DNA from: Cyathus striatus
Taxonomy: Eukaryota > Basidiomycota > Agaricomycetes > Agaricales > Nidulariaceae
Assembly (NCBI GenBank): GCA_025738555.1
Contig: JAOVFP010000002.1
Location: forward strand, 186,001 to 250,000
Length of the DNA: 64,000 nucleotides
Direction: 5' to 3'
The notes under the pieces are model-generated. The model made no database searches and was not told where the DNA came from. It was given only the letters and a program-made list of their open reading frames with translations. Made by a program: the position numbers and the translations under genes. Positions 63,237 to 64,000 of this stretch are shown piece after piece (the first letter of the stretch is position 1; the number at the start of each line of letters is the position of its first letter).

Positions 63237-64000
63237 TTGTATTGTATTTCTGCTTTATAATTCCTGTCTGTATTTTTAAACGGGATAGTAAGGAATCCGG
63301 GGGAGGCTTATTCCCGCTACCTTTTAAGGTAGTAGGGTTATGTAGGGTGATGAAAAATCAAATTTTGCAGAGCGAACACCTCCCATCAACCGGAGTTTAA
63401 ACGAGTTCGAAATAACGGCCATTCCCGTATCTCAACCGCTCAGAGCTCCTCCACCGCATCGTCATAGATAAGAGTTCTTTTGTATTATTTATTTTGCATT
63501 GTCGCTTTCAAGTTCTATGTTCTATAGTATGCTTCATTATATTGTGCTTTTCAGAACACTTTATGGAATATACTTAGGTCTTAACTAGTGATATATCTGT
63601 TCCATGAGTCCACTGTAAGTAACTTAGTACATAGGTAGTTGCCATGCGTATGCATGTGATTTTTGTCTCGACAAGTTTTCCCTTTGCATTGCTACTGTAA
63701 AAATGCACACCAAGTTTTTGATGACAAAATGTCTCCTCGCCAGAACATCATAGTATAGACCTGTGATCTACAGGAGTTTTACATCACTGGTTCTATGTCA
63801 ACTCTACACCATCCCACTTTTCTCGCCAATTTATATATTGATTGTACATTAGAGTAAGTATGTTGTAGCATGGGGGCTTTATCCATTGAATAGAATTGAA
63901 GCTATGTTAGTGACTAGAACCATTAACAATTAACACCTGCTCATATAATCTAAGTGCATATATTATGTATTTATGAGAAAGAATGTCAGGTAGCGGGCCT
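63237..64000. other. Non-coding end of the window
   Basis: No gene, TIR or tandem repeat recognised. Short T-rich runs only. Confidence 0.35.

Overview
The window looks like nuclear DNA from a mushroom-forming basidiomycete (Agaricomycetes). Supported genes have many short introns (about 50-66 nt, GT..AG with one likely GC..AG), first exons as small as 7-24 nt, TATA boxes about 55-95 bp upstream of several start codons, and families typical of this group: MGQYW-type proteins, short-N-terminus NACHT proteins and agaricomycete seven-helix membrane proteins. All splicing here was worked out by reading splice sites, phase and family resemblance by eye. No search was run, so species is not assigned.

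Layout. 1-15 kb is gene-poor: an intronless MGQYW-type gene (1794-2492), a TA-flanked MITE (3423-4241), an eight-exon HMG-box gene (5483-6632) and a long-armed CACTA-like foldback element (6926-8174), followed by low-complexity and weakly coding DNA. 15.1-19.2 kb holds a damaged NACHT gene and, on the other strand, an intact 768-residue NACHT NTPase. 20-24.3 kb is one copy of a duplicated non-coding segment that has taken two insertions: a 2.18-kb element full of CACGCTCA motifs and a 275-bp CACTA-like MITE. 24.5-32.5 kb is the densest gene block: an anion-type MFS transporter, a monocarboxylate-type MFS transporter, mitochondrial ketol-acid reductoisomerase (ILV5) and a seven-helix membrane protein. 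32.5-37.2 kb is non-coding, with a 20-bp minisatellite. 37.2-39.6 kb is D-lactate dehydrogenase (cytochrome). 43.5-49.1 kb is a NACHT pseudogene split by a solo LTR and by a foldback element with about 893-bp arms. 50.6-54.4 kb is another inverted-repeat element. 54.5-56.2 kb is the second copy of the duplicated segment. 56.7-58.9 kb is 2-isopropylmalate synthase (LEU4). A stray 3' fragment of the D-lactate dehydrogenase gene (59.65 kb) carries a TA-flanked MITE. 60.8-62.3 kb is a NACHT-family copy from which the whole NTPase domain has been deleted.

How the genes relate. ILV5 (valine, isoleucine and leucine pathway) and LEU4 (first leucine-specific step) lie about 26 kb apart on the same strand, with two transporters and a mitochondrial D-lactate dehydrogenase between or beside them. 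This suggests a metabolic neighbourhood but does not prove one. The other theme is a fungal NLR-like (NACHT) family: one intact gene and three damaged relatives that share a short N/Q/S-containing N-terminal segment, in two copies clearly a separate first exon. From about 44.3 to 54.2 kb the DNA is almost free of CpG. Sister sequences inside and outside that block show CG changed to TG/CA, as expected for decay of methylated repeats.
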